From Epithemia pelagica (lineage: Eukaryota; Bacillariophyta; Bacillariophyceae; Surirellales; Surirellaceae): a stretch of 64,000 bases of DNA. How positions within the stretch are numbered: the first letter of the stretch is position 1; each line of letters begins with the position of its first letter. Under the pieces are notes generated by a model, which worked only from the letters and a program-made list of their open reading frames with translations, was not told where the DNA came from and did no database searches. Shown here piece after piece: positions 30,783-41,274 of the stretch. The DNA lies in assembly GCA_946965045.2 (NCBI GenBank), contig OX337238.1:2046001-2110000 (forward strand), read 5' to 3'. The translations under genes and the position numbers were made by a program.

Positions 30783-33422
30783 ATGGCGGCGGTGGTTGCG
30801 ACTCGAACTCATTCTTTGTCTCATGTGGGGAACAGATTCGGATTGATTTGTTGGATTGTAATTGTTGCAGTCGTTGTTGTGGTTGATTCCTTTGCTGTGG
30901 TCACCAAATTGCCGAGGTTCGCCAGCACCCGAAGAAGCAACGTGTTGTTGTTGCGGCACGGGTTTTTGTCAAGGCACAAATCCAAAGAAGAGGATCCCAC
31001 AGTGGTGGTGGTCGATCCAATCCCTGAATCGAACCAACAAGACGAGTCTTCCGTAAATAGTACCATTAACGGGGCACTGGAACGACCTCACAACAAGAAT
31101 GACGACAACAAACTGGAACAGCACCACAACACAACGACACCGAGACGAATGGTACGGGTTATTCCTCCTCCCTATTCGCTTGGATTGCAATCCTATCATT
31201 CCACCTCGAACGAATCGAATTCGCGGGTCTCAAATCTTCAGGAGCGACAACAACAACAACGTCCAATGGTGACATATTTCTCGGACGACTTTCTCCAAAC
31301 ACCCTACACGCTCAAACTGCAATCCAACAACCAAATTGTCGCTCAGCGTAGTACCCCTCAACCACAAGGCAGCATCAACAACAAAACCTCTACGCCAAAC
31401 GACAGTAATCAAGTCGACGGATTGATGGAAACTCGAGTCGTTCGGTTCTCGGTCCGGCCCGAGGACCATGCCTCGTCCAACACACGGTTTCCTACCGTTC
31501 TGCTGGATCCGACCAATGTTTCTTCTACCACAACCACTGCGATATCCAAGCAGGAAGAAGACTTTACTTTACCCATTCCCTTTGCTCCTCCCAATCGCGT
31601 TCCTCCCGTTTCCTTGGCCGAAAATATATTTTTCCAATTGGCACCCACCTTGGTCAATGTATCGGCTCCCTTGGTGGCTGCCGCCTGGAATACATCCACC
31701 ATGGTCTCGTCGTCCATCCCCGTCAATGTCACCTCCATGACACCTGCTGCCTTTACCAACTTCAATGTCAATGCCACGGCCAGTCTCGCTGAAAGCTTGG
31801 CCGAAAGTCTCTTGCAGTTTATGGAAGAAGCAGTCCAACAACCAAGCAATGAAATTATGAATTTGACCGCCCGTCTGGGAAGTCAAGCCGCGTCCCAAGT
31901 GGGATCTTCCTTGGCTACAACAGTGACTGCCTTGAACGTGAGTGTCATGGATCCCAAACAACAGCAACAAACAGCTTCCACTAGTTCTACGACGACAATA
32001 CCTGTCCTCAAACCCATGTTTTCCGTCTCCTCCAGTCCCTGGAAAACCTTTTATGTCAATCGAACAAGCAAACCAGTACGACCCGGTCTTCCTCCTTCTT
32101 CGTCTTTGGCGGCAGGTCCACTCTTGGCTGCAAGAGGAAAGAATTTGACGGAAGCCTTGACCTTGGAAGATTTGGAATTTATTTTGCAAGCCAATGGATA
32201 TGTCAAACAATCCGATTTACCAGCACTCACCGCGTCCAGTGGCAGTGAGTCTCCCAGGATCGCTCTAGGAGGACTTACTTCTGGTCTCGAGGGCGTGGGT
32301 CAACCCGTTTCCTCACAGAAACATGCCCTTCAGGGCAACCAAAAGGAAACGGTGGCCTTTCCGCAGCCATCGGTGTTGAGCTATGAAAGTCTGAAATGGG
32401 GCACAACCATTTCTTCGGGATTCCTGATTATGATTGCATCGATTGCCATTGCTCCCAACCTATGGCTCGTCGGTATGCTGGGTGGAGCCTTTTATGGATA
32501 TGACATGGCCAAACAACTGCCCGTCCGAATGCCCAAGTCCCTCTTTCCACGCATCTTGGTGCGAGTGGGCTCTCGTTGCTCGAGAACCTTTTTGCAAGCC
32601 TACGACTTTGTCATTGCTCTAGTCTTTATGTGGAAGACAGGAGTCTTATCGTACGAATATTGGAAGCAATACGCCACGTTGGACAAACGATTTGGCATTC
32701 AAGATAAGGTGGATGCCTGGAATGCCCGGTTCATTGAAGGCAAGCAAAATTTTGACAAATGGGAAAAAGAAAATGAAGTGGGTCACAAGGTCCTGGCAAC
32801 CTTACGAACAGTCTGGCTGGTGGAAGAACGTAGTTTGAAAAAGGGCATGATGAAAATGCGACGGGGACAATCCCGATATCGAGTCATTCAGATCCTCTAT
32901 GACTGTGCCTACCAAGTGGGAAAGTTTATTGGTTCCTTGGTCAAGTTGGTGACGGGAGAGAGTATTGAATGGACCGAATTTTGGCGAGGCCTCCGAGTCG
33001 AATGGACCCAAGCCCGTCGTGCGGGAGGGATAGGTACTCGCGTGGGAGCTGTCGTGGCGGCCGTTGTGGCTGTGCAATTGATGGGAGCCTTGTTTACTCT
33101 GTCCTCGACACTGCTGGTTGTTTTGGCGGCTGTGACGAGTCTCATTTGGCCCACGTGGGTGACGGATGGAGTAGATCGATGGAATAGGTTTTTGCAAGAG
33201 ACTCGTGCCTTGGGACGAGAACAAGACGGAACAACGTCCTCCATGAGTACAAGGACGCGGCAGAAACCACCTCAACGAAGAAATGTGGATAAGAGAAACT
33301 TTCATTTTTATATTCGTGACGATGGAACCAAACGATATTACCGCAAAGGCAAACCTATTTGGCCTTGGTTGAGACCGAAAAAAGAGGAGAAGGAAAAGTT
33401 TGGATTTCTTGGGCTTAAGTGA
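30783..33422 (+). CDS. Large plastid-type multi-pass membrane protein of unknown function
   Basis: About 879 residues from the preferred Met; an upstream in-frame Met exists at 30711. The leader LICWIVIVAVVVVVDSFAVV has a plausible plastid S-FA motif. The N-terminal 500 residues are Ser/Thr/Asn/Gln-rich and disordered (repeated ASLAESLAESLLQF in the middle). The C-terminal 340 residues are ordered: a helix pair (SSGFLIMIASIAIAPNLWLV, LVGMLGGAFYGYD), an aromatic segment (FVIALVFMWKTGVLSYEYWK), amphipathic helices (SRYRVIQILYDCAYQVGKFI) and a hydrophobic pair (VGAVVAAVVAVQLMGALF, STLLVVLAAVTSLIWPTWV). The tail FYIRDDGTKRYYRKGKPIWPW is basic. No domain recognised; a stramenopile plastid or thylakoid membrane protein is inferred. 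Confidence 0.65.
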   Translation: MAAVVATRTHSLSHVGNRFGLICWIVIVAVVVVVDSFAVVTKLPRFASTRRSNVLLLRHGFLSRHKSKEEDPTVVVVDPIPESNQQDESSVNSTINGALERPHNKNDDNKLEQHHNTTTPRRMVRVIPPPYSLGLQSYHSTSNESNSRVSNLQERQQQQRPMVTYFSDDFLQTPYTLKLQSNNQIVAQRSTPQPQGSINNKTSTPNDSNQVDGLMETRVVRFSVRPEDHASSNTRFPTVLLDPTNVSSTTTTAISKQEEDFTLPIPFAPPNRVPPVSLAENIFFQLAPTLVNVSAPLVAAAWNTSTMVSSSIPVNVTSMTPAAFTNFNVNATASLAESLAESLLQFMEEAVQQPSNEIMNLTARLGSQAASQVGSSLATTVTALNVSVMDPKQQQQTASTSSTTTIPVLKPMFSVSSSPWKTFYVNRTSKPVRPGLPPSSSLAAGPLLAARGKNLTEALTLEDLEFILQANGYVKQSDLPALTASSGSESPRIALGGLTSGLEGVGQPVSSQKHALQGNQKETVAFPQPSVLSYESLKWGTTISSGFLIMIASIAIAPNLWLVGMLGGAFYGYDMAKQLPVRMPKSLFPRILVRVGSRCSRTFLQAYDFVIALVFMWKTGVLSYEYWKQYATLDKRFGIQDKVDAWNARFIEGKQNFDKWEKENEVGHKVLATLRTVWLVEERSLKKGMMKMRRGQSRYRVIQILYDCAYQVGKFIGSLVKLVTGESIEWTEFWRGLRVEWTQARRAGGIGTRVGAVVAAVVAVQLMGALFTLSSTLLVVLAAVTSLIWPTWVTDGVDRWNRFLQETRALGREQDGTTSSMSTRTRQKPPQRRNVDKRNFHFYIRDDGTKRYYRKGKPIWPWLRPKKEEKEKFGFLGLK

Positions 33423-33647
33423 ATCAAAAACCAGTAACTGCCGTTGGGAAGCAGTGGGAGAAGAAATACTTGTGATCCTGAGAAACGGACGCCCGCCCGA
33501 AACCTTCAGTGCCACCATCAATTAGAAAATCCTACTGACATCGATGAAATCGCGAGCACAGAAGCTCCACAAGCTCTCCTGGTGCATGGTCTGGCCTATT
33601 GTAGAAGACCGAAGTATGTTGCAGGTTAAACCCATCTCCACTGCACA
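33423..33647. other. Convergent 3' flanks
   Basis: Nothing but short shadow ORFs lies between the converging membrane-protein gene and the nuclease-like gene. Confidence 0.4.
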
Positions 33648-34610
33648 TCACTCTGTAGCTTCGGCATGAAACACCAAGCCTGACTTCTCACAAGATTTGC
33701 GAATAGCTGAAAGCGGAATGCTTATTCCATGTTCTTGATTGCTGCGACCGAGATCTGTCCCACTAATTTCAATCGCCATTGTTTCTGCCTCTTCGCTACC
33801 AACGCGGTATTCTAGGATTGGGTCAGGAGGAGTCGTTGTTTCACCGGAACGAAAGCGGTACACGTCAAAGCCAGATAGGGGCACATTACGATCCAGGACT
33901 GTTGGAAATTTTGCTCCTTCTGCGGGCTAAGCCTTGATGAGGAATCCAACCCTGACAACCCCCAGAGCATGGATGTGACCCGCAACCTGCTCCTGTAACT
34001 TCCAAATTTCAGTTTCAATCTTATTTGTCCAACTGAATTCAATGATGGCATGCGCATTCATCGAATTCTCGCCAGGAAATCCATCAATTGGAATGTATTT
34101 TCGATCGAATTCTCCATCCTCGGCTTCCAGGCGACTTTGCCCCCATATGGCCACATCAGGGTGTCTGTATTTTCCCTTCGTCTTGTCGATCAAGAGAGGA
34201 ATGTCTGCCTGAGCGAGCAGAGGATCCTCCTGGTCGCTGTGCTTGTTTATGATTCTGAGGAGCTTCTGCAGCGCGTCTTGGTGAAATACAGTTGGCCTCG
34301 CCCAGACCGCCTTCCCCTCTTGGTTAATTACAATGACCTTGTCCGAATCCAAAAGCGAATGCTTCTTGAGGTCTTCGAAAAGTTCGTCTTCCGCTGCAGC
34401 AATATCGGACGGATATGTCTTACTCTTTATTTCCTCTGGCATACCTTCCTGCTGTTCCTCGAGTGTTGGAGTCGTCGTCGCCCCTAGTTCGTTCGATCCT
34501 GTGGAAAACATGCTGTTGCTCTCCGCAGGTAAATCCGTTCCACCGCTATCGTGTGACTGCGGCGAGTCGTCCTCTGTGACCTTACTTTTCCCCGTTTGCT
34601 GTACAATCAT
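33648..34610 (-). pseudogene. Uma2-like PD-(D/E)XK nuclease-fold protein with an in-frame TAG
   Basis: One frame of about 320 codons from ATG 34610 is broken only by TAG at 33927-33929. The N-terminal 85 residues are acidic and disordered. The core has KYRHPDVAIWGQSR and, 45 residues on, AHAIIEFSWTNKIETEIWKLQEQVAG, then GVVRVGFLIKA. This order (P-D...E-x-S-x...K...) is that of Uma2/DUF820-type putative restriction-endonuclease-fold domains. After the stop the same frame continues with PLSGFDVYRF and EETAETMAIEISG-like strands up to a second stop, so the domain tail is preserved but separated. Either a fresh nonsense change, a sequencing error or readthrough explains this. Related nuclease folds occur at 1464-3088 and 18855-20632. 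Confidence 0.6.
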
Positions 34611-35154
34611 TGAGCAGTCTTATGGTGGTACCCTGGGAGTAGTAGGAGAAGGATATCTCTCTATTCTTTAGACGAGTTCGTCAATGTTGAGCTAATGTTG
34701 AAGTCGATACAACACAAGGGTATAGGAAGGCTTTTTTTGTTTGTTTCTCATGTAAATCTGTGTTATGGTTGCTATTCTGGTTTATTCACCCCCAGCGGGA
34801 GCGAGAGGAATTCAGATTGTTAGCATGGACCATATTCTAGCTAGGAATGTCCTCAACAAAAAATCTCCCCCCGCTGGGGAATAGGTTTTTCTGCAGAGCG
34901 GCATCGGGCACTTCGGACGACGTACGGATGGAGCATGGATCTTCGGTTGGACTTTGGCACGGATTTTCATTTCAGCGACGCGAGAGAAGATTTGGAGAGA
35001 GACATACGTTGCCAGCAACATGTTGTGGAGGAGCTGCTATCGTGGTCTTCTTTCAAGGAACGACACTACAACATCCTGACGGCATCGGCAAGTTCAAGAA
35101 TTATCCAGTCAAGCGAGATCCAGAATTTATGCATTCAAGAAGCATACAGTAAGC
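34611..35154. other. Spacer with small inverted-repeat element
   Basis: It contains the hairpin at 34787-34880 and otherwise short ORFs. It is a divergent intergenic region between the Uma2-like gene and the sulfotransferase-like gene. Confidence 0.4.
34787..34880. repeat. Short inverted-repeat element, ends like the long-TIR MITE
   Basis: CACCCCCAGCGGGAG at the left and CTCCCCCCGCTGGGG at the right are near reverse complements, enclosing about 60 bp. The terminal CACCCCCnAGCGGG recalls the TIR of the element at 17641-18383. Confidence 0.45.
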
Positions 35155-36516
35155 ATGGGTTCCCAACAGTCTCCGCCATCACGCTTCCAACAACAACAGC
35201 GACGACAACAACAACAACAACCTGCACCAGCTAAACCACTATTCCATTCACGTTTGTCCAAGAGGCCCAGTCGTCGACGGTTGCTTCACCACCGATCCCA
35301 ATCATCCTCCATCAGGTTGGTGTGTGGGCGTCGATTGGTACCCCTCTTCCTCGTGTGTAGTACTTGTGTGGTACTCCTGTTGCCGTGGTTTGTTCCAGTG
35401 GTTTCTCGACAGCTCACGTCAGTGGTCGATTCCTCGCAGCAACCACCTCCACCACCGCCGTCAAGGATGGATCATGGTCGTAGCAGCTACAACAACAACA
35501 ACATTGTAATTTTGAACATGGGGTTGCCTCGTACAGGATCCATGGCCTTGTATCGGTTTTTGGACTGTCATGGCATTTGTTCCTTTCATTACTGTTGCAA
35601 TGCAATCAACGACCAGGATGATCCACCACGACGCACCGGGTTTCCCTGTCATGACATGGCGACGTCCACAACCGACAACCATCCCAAACATAAGAATACC
35701 CAACCACACACGTGTGGAGAGTGCGTTCATCAAAACTTGATGCGTCAACTACAACAAGACAACACTCCTCACGAGACTCTACCGTATTCACATGCCTTGG
35801 ATGGATGTGGTTTGTGTTCCAGTACTCGAAAGCACAAGAATATTGTGGCCTATTTGCAATTCGATGTGGAATCCTCTGATCCTCCCATGAGTTGGTTTCT
35901 TCCTCAACATTTTGCCTTGCCACTGTTGGCATTCAATCAAAGCAGCAACTATGCAGCAACTCGGCAAATTTGGCTCTTGCCTCGACGTGACAATGCCACA
36001 CTTTGGGCACAATCCGTCTTGCATTGGAGGTCCCTGACGCAACGATTGTTTCATGCCTTTGACTTGCCCTACTACAATTGCCATGACCACAATTCTTCTT
36101 CCTCTACTACTACTACTCACCGCAACAAGGAGGAGGTCTCGATTGGATTGACCGAGCCCTTGTCGCAGGCTCAAGCCTTTCAAGCATTGAGTCAATCGAT
36201 TGTCCGGGAAACTGCGACACACGACTGGGACCATCGATTGTCCCTCTTGTCGACTGCCGTCTACCAGACGCATTTGGATCGAGTCCGATCCTTTGTCCAG
36301 CAATACAATAGTAATGCGGCCACCAATCCAATTCACTTGGTAGAAGTCAATGTGGATGATCCAAAGGCCGGTCAAGTTTTGAGTCGTGCCTTGTCCAAAT
36401 TTCTTTTCTGGGACGATCCAGGCAATCTTGCACCCTCTTGGAAGGCTTCTTGTTGGAATTTGAATGCTATGGTGGAATTGGATGGTGATTGGAAAAACTT
36501 TTCCTTGCCTTTTTGA
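35155..36516 (+). CDS. Golgi-type sulfotransferase-like type II membrane protein
   Basis: 453 residues. A basic Gln-rich cytosolic tail precedes a signal anchor (LVPLFLVCSTCVVLLLPWFVPVV, about 61-84), a Pro-rich stem and a lumenal domain. ILNMGLPRTGSMALYRFLDC (about 118-137) fits the 5'-phosphosulfate (P-loop-like) motif of PAPS-dependent sulfotransferases. RQIWLLPRRDNATLWAQSV fits the 3'-phosphate-binding strand and helix with R..N/S. LVEVNVDDPKAGQVLSRAL resembles the late helix of this family. Several Cys pairs suit a lumenal protein. Predicted to transfer sulfate to a glycan or protein in the secretory pathway; the acceptor is unknown. Confidence 0.65.
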   Translation: MGSQQSPPSRFQQQQRRQQQQQPAPAKPLFHSRLSKRPSRRRLLHHRSQSSSIRLVCGRRLVPLFLVCSTCVVLLLPWFVPVVSRQLTSVVDSSQQPPPPPPSRMDHGRSSYNNNNIVILNMGLPRTGSMALYRFLDCHGICSFHYCCNAINDQDDPPRRTGFPCHDMATSTTDNHPKHKNTQPHTCGECVHQNLMRQLQQDNTPHETLPYSHALDGCGLCSSTRKHKNIVAYLQFDVESSDPPMSWFLPQHFALPLLAFNQSSNYAATRQIWLLPRRDNATLWAQSVLHWRSLTQRLFHAFDLPYYNCHDHNSSSSTTTTHRNKEEVSIGLTEPLSQAQAFQALSQSIVRETATHDWDHRLSLLSTAVYQTHLDRVRSFVQQYNSNAATNPIHLVEVNVDDPKAGQVLSRALSKFLFWDDPGNLAPSWKASCWNLNAMVELDGDWKNFSLPF

Positions 36517-37245
36517 ATGAACCGACGTACCTGTGTGGGGGAGGACCACGAGGACGACATTTATGACAATGACGGCAACCAGGGGTGCAATGGAGGAATA
36601 CTGCCATGCGTCCAAAGTTCAAAACGACAGTTTGCGCAACTCCGACAAACTCTCCACTGCCACGCTTCCTCCAGGATCGAGAGGAATGAATGGGAAACAC
36701 GGACTCACAAATCGAATCGTAAGTTTCTGCACCACAGAGTATGAATGGATTGGTATGCTTGGCAAGTTTTGGAACTCTATCGACATGTCATCTCTCTCAA
36801 AAGTCGTTGCCACACGATACGCCACAGTTTGCCAATCTACTGCGTAGCATATTTTGTTACTCTCGAAGTACACATCCTTCTAACACATGTTCCAGGAACC
36901 ATAACAAAACAACTCTCTATTACCTAGTTGCAGATATTACTCAATCTAGGTAGTTACAATCGTTTCGTGTCGTTTGATTCAGAATCATCAACTTGCGAGT
37001 CGTTGTACCCGGTTGCTTGCATGGGGTCTTCCATTGTGAAGTCGCGGCTGTTCCAAGCATCCGGCATATCAACAGAAGACAGAGTGGTCGGTTCCGGTTC
37101 CGCCGACAGACCAGGCAATGGGAAATGGGCGCTAGAGTGTGCTTCTGGTGCAATTTGGTGGTAGTCCCACTGCGCAAGAGTGTGACGCGAAATCGAGCGA
37201 CGCCACGACGTTCGTTCGTTGGGTTGGTTCTGTTCTAGCACTTAC
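36517..37245. other. Convergent intergenic region
   Basis: Only short ORFs without recognisable content on both strands. Holds the 3' flanks of the two converging secretory-enzyme genes. Confidence 0.4.
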
Positions 37246-39069
37246 TTAATTCTTTTGGACGAGTCGAGCCTCGGCATGGTTCGGTCGTATACGGCGATTC
37301 TGGTTGGTAGTGTTCTTGGCTGGAACCAAGTAGCGACAAAACCGTAGATGGACGCAGGTTGGGTCGGCCGAATACGTGGTCGGAACCAACCGTTCCACAA
37401 GGGGTGGAATTCGGGTCGATACGGCATCGTATGGGGCTGGATTCAATATCAAGACTCGTTTCTCAACAAAGCGTCCAGTGGAAGTGTTGTTGGTCCCATG
37501 TGTGGACGAATTGGAGGAGTTGTTTGTGGATACCAATCCATTACTGGAATGATTCGTATCATCGGCTGTCAGGTGCACTCGTTGTGTTTGCATTCCTCCC
37601 AGCTGATACCCAATGCAATTGGAATTCCAATGGACGGCCGATCGAGAAAAGTCGGAATTGGAATGATAGACTTTATCGGCCGTGTGCATGGTGTACCAAT
37701 CCGACCACAGTTTGAGGTTTTGATTTTCTTTTGTCTCTGTTGTTGTCGTCGTCGTGTTGGTCGTCGAGGTGACATTCTCTGCGGTTGTGGTTGTGGTGGT
37801 GTTTGTTTTTTTGTTTTTTTTCGTCGTCTCTCCATTGGGACCCCACGTGATATCCATGGCACCGTGACGAATCCGTTTGCCGACCCAGGCCGGATCAAAG
37901 GACCAACCACAACACTCCTGAAATCGCTCGTACCAATCGATTCGATTCGTGACCAAGTACGTGCCATTTCCCTTGAGTAAATGACCCAAATACTCCAAGG
38001 ACTCATCGTCCAAGCCTCGATCTCGATCGGAGCCACCATCGGGATAGCGCAAATGTACAACGACTCGGGGTCGATAGTCATTCTCTGGAGTATTGGTGTT
38101 GTAATAGGGCAAGGCTTGAAGCAAGGCGGGTCGAGGACGGTAAAACCGATGAAAAAAGGATGGAGGAATCTCACTGCGCCATCCAGGATAGGTATTTCCC
38201 GAGAAGCTCACATACAGTATCTGTCGCGAGGTCAAGGTTTCTCGCACAACACATTCATCCGGGTCGGTCGATCCAAAGTTCCACAAAATCAAATCTTTTT
38301 TTTGAGTACGAAATTCCTTGGTGGTTTGTGTTTCCGTTTTATTGACAAATCGAGCTTCCAAGGATCGACACAAGGCGGCATGATCGGTATTGGCATAGTC
38401 AAAGGCTTCCCAAAAGGCATCCCATATGAGACACACGGTCCGATTAAATTCCAAGCCAAACAAATGGGCCGCCAACAATCCTTGCAAATGGTTGCCGGCC
38501 CCTTGTCCTCGCCTACCACCCTGAAAAATGATAAAGTGTGTTCGAGAATGGATGACCGAGTCGTCCTCGGAGGTGGTGTCAGCCTCCTCCTCCTCAATGG
38601 GAGTGGTGGATTCTTTGTCCTCATCTACGTCCTCTTTTAGATCACTGACTTCACTGTCTTGCATGGAATGTACTAAAGATGTTGTTGTTGTTCTTGCGGT
38701 GGTGGTGTCGTTGGAGAATTTTAACAGCGAATGGGTTCGAGGCAGTGTGTCATCCTTGGCGACGGGAGCTGCGTTCCGAGACTGGCCGTGATCCATGGTT
38801 CCATGAGAGGGAAAGAACATGAGTGGACCTGAACCATTTTGTTGTTGTCGGAATGATGATAATGGTGATAATGACGACTGTTGCTGCACTTGCAAGACCA
38901 GCTGAGACTGCAGAAAGGTGATCCACACTACCAGGAGTAAAAACACCAGGCCGTACTTCCGGAGACTTTTCCAAGAAGAAGAAGAAGAACCACCGAAGGC
39001 CAACCGTGGAAACAGACTTGGTCGGTTTCGTCTTCGAAGCAGTAAAGGCTGGCGTATAGATCGCTTCAT
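37246..39069 (-). CDS. Golgi glycosyltransferase-like type II membrane protein (fucosyltransferase-like)
   Basis: 607 residues. An Arg-rich cytosolic tail, a signal anchor (YGLVFLLLVVWITFLQSQLVL, about 39-59) and an acidic Thr-rich stem precede the catalytic region. FIIFQGGRRGQGAGNHLQGLLAAHLFGLEFNR is the start of a GT-B-like fold. PRVVVHLRYPDGGSDRDRGLD resembles the R-containing GDP-binding strand of fucosyltransferases. LWSDWYTMHTADKVYHSNSDFSRSAVHW resembles their StFS...A motif. Two Thr/Asn-rich low-complexity inserts interrupt the domain. Many N-x-S/T sites suit the lumen. The donor sugar is inferred from motif similarity; other families of the same fold are possible. Confidence 0.6.
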   Translation of the reverse strand: MKRSIRQPLLLRRRNRPSLFPRLAFGGSSSSSWKSLRKYGLVFLLLVVWITFLQSQLVLQVQQQSSLSPLSSFRQQQNGSGPLMFFPSHGTMDHGQSRNAAPVAKDDTLPRTHSLLKFSNDTTTARTTTTSLVHSMQDSEVSDLKEDVDEDKESTTPIEEEEADTTSEDDSVIHSRTHFIIFQGGRRGQGAGNHLQGLLAAHLFGLEFNRTVCLIWDAFWEAFDYANTDHAALCRSLEARFVNKTETQTTKEFRTQKKDLILWNFGSTDPDECVVRETLTSRQILYVSFSGNTYPGWRSEIPPSFFHRFYRPRPALLQALPYYNTNTPENDYRPRVVVHLRYPDGGSDRDRGLDDESLEYLGHLLKGNGTYLVTNRIDWYERFQECCGWSFDPAWVGKRIRHGAMDITWGPNGETTKKNKKTNTTTTTTAENVTSTTNTTTTTTETKENQNLKLWSDWYTMHTADKVYHSNSDFSRSAVHWNSNCIGYQLGGMQTQRVHLTADDTNHSSNGLVSTNNSSNSSTHGTNNTSTGRFVEKRVLILNPAPYDAVSTRIPPLVERLVPTTYSADPTCVHLRFCRYLVPAKNTTNQNRRIRPNHAEARLVQKN

Positions 39070-39699
39070 TCTGTGGCTTGTTTCTTTGCGGAAAGAGGGG
39101 AAGGAACGCCAGGATGATGATGATACACCTCAAGAGACTATGGCATAAAAACTGTGAGAAGCTGATTCGGTAGACGGCAGTCTATGGACGCAGTTTTGGT
39201 GCTCATGGCTCATGCTCACCAAAATTTCTTCCAAATTTCGCAAGTGCGCAGGGCCCATATCGACGCACCATAATCGCACTTTTTCTACTCCCACGCAGGC
39301 GGGAGTCTGGTCACGCGTGATTGAATGCACGATGTGCATTTATATGCTCATCACATTTGTATCCCACTTGTCCTCGTGACTTACACAAGCTGGAGATTAA
39401 CGTTTTTCGCGAACGCACCCCCACCCCGCGCCCGCGTGCCGCTTCAAAGGGGGTGACTGCGATCCCTTTATTTGCGATCCAAAATAAGGGGGCATCGAAT
39501 CTCAGATTCGTCGTCAACACAACACACCGCGACGATGATGAGGAATCATCCGATGGAGAGATAGATCTGCTGTTCACAAAAGCGCGTCTTTTGTGGCTTT
39601 GGGAGAGCACGACTTCTCGTAGAGAACTCGCGGCGCCGGATCCTCTCGAGACAAGCTGTCTGGATTTTGGTCCTTTTATTCTTGAATTGACGCAGCCGT
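39070..39699. other. Divergent intergenic region
   Basis: No gene. It holds the promoters of the glycosyltransferase-like (minus) and phosphoesterase (plus) genes. A (GAA)n run occurs just inside the latter's 5' end (39870-39890). Confidence 0.4.
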
Positions 39700-41274
39700 T
39701 TGTTTCGTGTTGATGCATCTCCTGGACAGATCCAACACAAGGAGCTCCCAACAACACCAACAACGACGGCTTGGTTCACCAGTCCTGTATCCAACGAGCA
39801 GCATTCGAAACCGACGCTCCGCGTCGTACTGGAGTCTTCGGCTTCATCTGGACCAATCATCCGTAACAAAGAAAAGAAGAAGAAGAAGAAGAACACCATG
39901 ATTGGAACCAAACCACCAACCATTCGTTCCATCACGAGCTCCTCGTCCACCTTGTCTTGTTCCCACAAGTCTTCGCTGTCCTGGTCCATTGTGACATTCA
40001 CCGTTGTAGTTGGAACTGCCATATCGGTGCTCTGGTACGTATCATCGATCCAGGGTTCCAAACTACCGCTGCAGAACCTGTTGGACACGCGACCGCGTTT
40101 GTATTACCGACGCCAACACACGACGGAGCACCACCAACATGACGTGTGGACCTTTACCATACTCCAGTTGGCCGATATACATTTGGGGGAAGCACAAGAT
40201 ACCGACTGGGGACCGGAACAAGATCGCAAAACATGGCGTGCTTTGAGTTCCTATTTGGATCGCATGGCTTCTGTTGTGGATTTGATTGTCTTGTCGGGCG
40301 ATCAATTAACGGCCAACGATTGTTACAATCCGAACAATGCGACCCTGTATTACAAACAATTGGGTCTGTTCTTGGCCACATACAATATACCATATGCCAT
40401 TGTGTTTGGCAATCACGATGACATGGCAGCGGATCAAACACACATTCCGGCCACAACACGTCAGGCATTGGTCCAGACCATGCAACAAAACTTTGCCGAC
40501 TTGAGTTTGTTGCAAGCTGGACCACGCCATGTTCGGGGCATTTCCAATTATTGGGTCGATCTCTATTACCCATCAAAAGACGGTACTACGAACGAGGATC
40601 GTTTGGCATCTCGAATTGCCTTTTTGGATACGGGTGGAGGACAATTCGAGCAACGGATTGATGAGTCGCAGTTGCAATGGTTTGTCGAGGAAAATCACCG
40701 CCAGAGGACCAGACGGTCCCTTGCTCCTCCAGTGGTAACCTTTGCCCACATTCCCACCCAGGAGTTTGATACCTACCAAAACACTTCTACTACTAGTACC
40801 AGTAGTAGTCGAAGGACGGGTCACTGTGTGGGTGACAATAATGACCAGGGCATTGCCCCCCTCACAGGCGGAGATGCTGGATTGATTGCCACCCTCTCGG
40901 CCCAATCCAATGTCCACTTTTTGGCTGTGGGACACAATCATGGCAATGATTACTGCTGTCCGGTACCAACCACAACCACCAAACCCACCATCCCCCAACA
41001 GACGGCGGTAGCAGCAAGGCACAACACAACCACCCATTCGACTCGGACAAGCGCCGTCTCCCCACCAAACCAACTAGTACCGTCACGGTTGCACTTGTGT
41101 TTCGGTCGGCACTCGGGACATGGAGGGTACGGTTCCTGGGATCGGGGTGCACGCGTCTACGAATTGCAATTACGACATTCCCGTGGCCGGAATCGTTTCT
41201 CCACACGATCCTTTCAATGGAAATCCTGGGTTCTCCTGGAATCTGGTTTGATCCAACACTCCTACAACCCCTAG
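39700..41274 (+). CDS. Calcineurin-like metallophosphoesterase, membrane-anchored
   Basis: 524 residues from the first Met; Met at 39898 is an alternative start. A hydrophobic anchor (SIVTFTVVVGTAISVLWYV, about 99-117) precedes the catalytic domain. Metal-binding motifs stand in order: ADIHLGE (about 158-164), SGDQL (199-203), GNHDD (237-241), TFAHIP and GHNHGN (411-416). The close HSGHGGYGSWDRGARVYEL resembles the end of PAP29/DCR2-type phosphatases of plants, fungi and protists. A Thr/Ala-rich low-complexity insert sits between GHNHGN and the last strand. Predicted: a lumenal or cell-surface phosphatase with a dinuclear metal centre; substrate unknown. Confidence 0.8.
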   Translation: MFRVDASPGQIQHKELPTTPTTTAWFTSPVSNEQHSKPTLRVVLESSASSGPIIRNKEKKKKKKNTMIGTKPPTIRSITSSSSTLSCSHKSSLSWSIVTFTVVVGTAISVLWYVSSIQGSKLPLQNLLDTRPRLYYRRQHTTEHHQHDVWTFTILQLADIHLGEAQDTDWGPEQDRKTWRALSSYLDRMASVVDLIVLSGDQLTANDCYNPNNATLYYKQLGLFLATYNIPYAIVFGNHDDMAADQTHIPATTRQALVQTMQQNFADLSLLQAGPRHVRGISNYWVDLYYPSKDGTTNEDRLASRIAFLDTGGGQFEQRIDESQLQWFVEENHRQRTRRSLAPPVVTFAHIPTQEFDTYQNTSTTSTSSSRRTGHCVGDNNDQGIAPLTGGDAGLIATLSAQSNVHFLAVGHNHGNDYCCPVPTTTTKPTIPQQTAVAARHNTTTHSTRTSAVSPPNQLVPSRLHLCFGRHSGHGGYGSWDRGARVYELQLRHSRGRNRFSTRSFQWKSWVLLESGLIQHSYNP

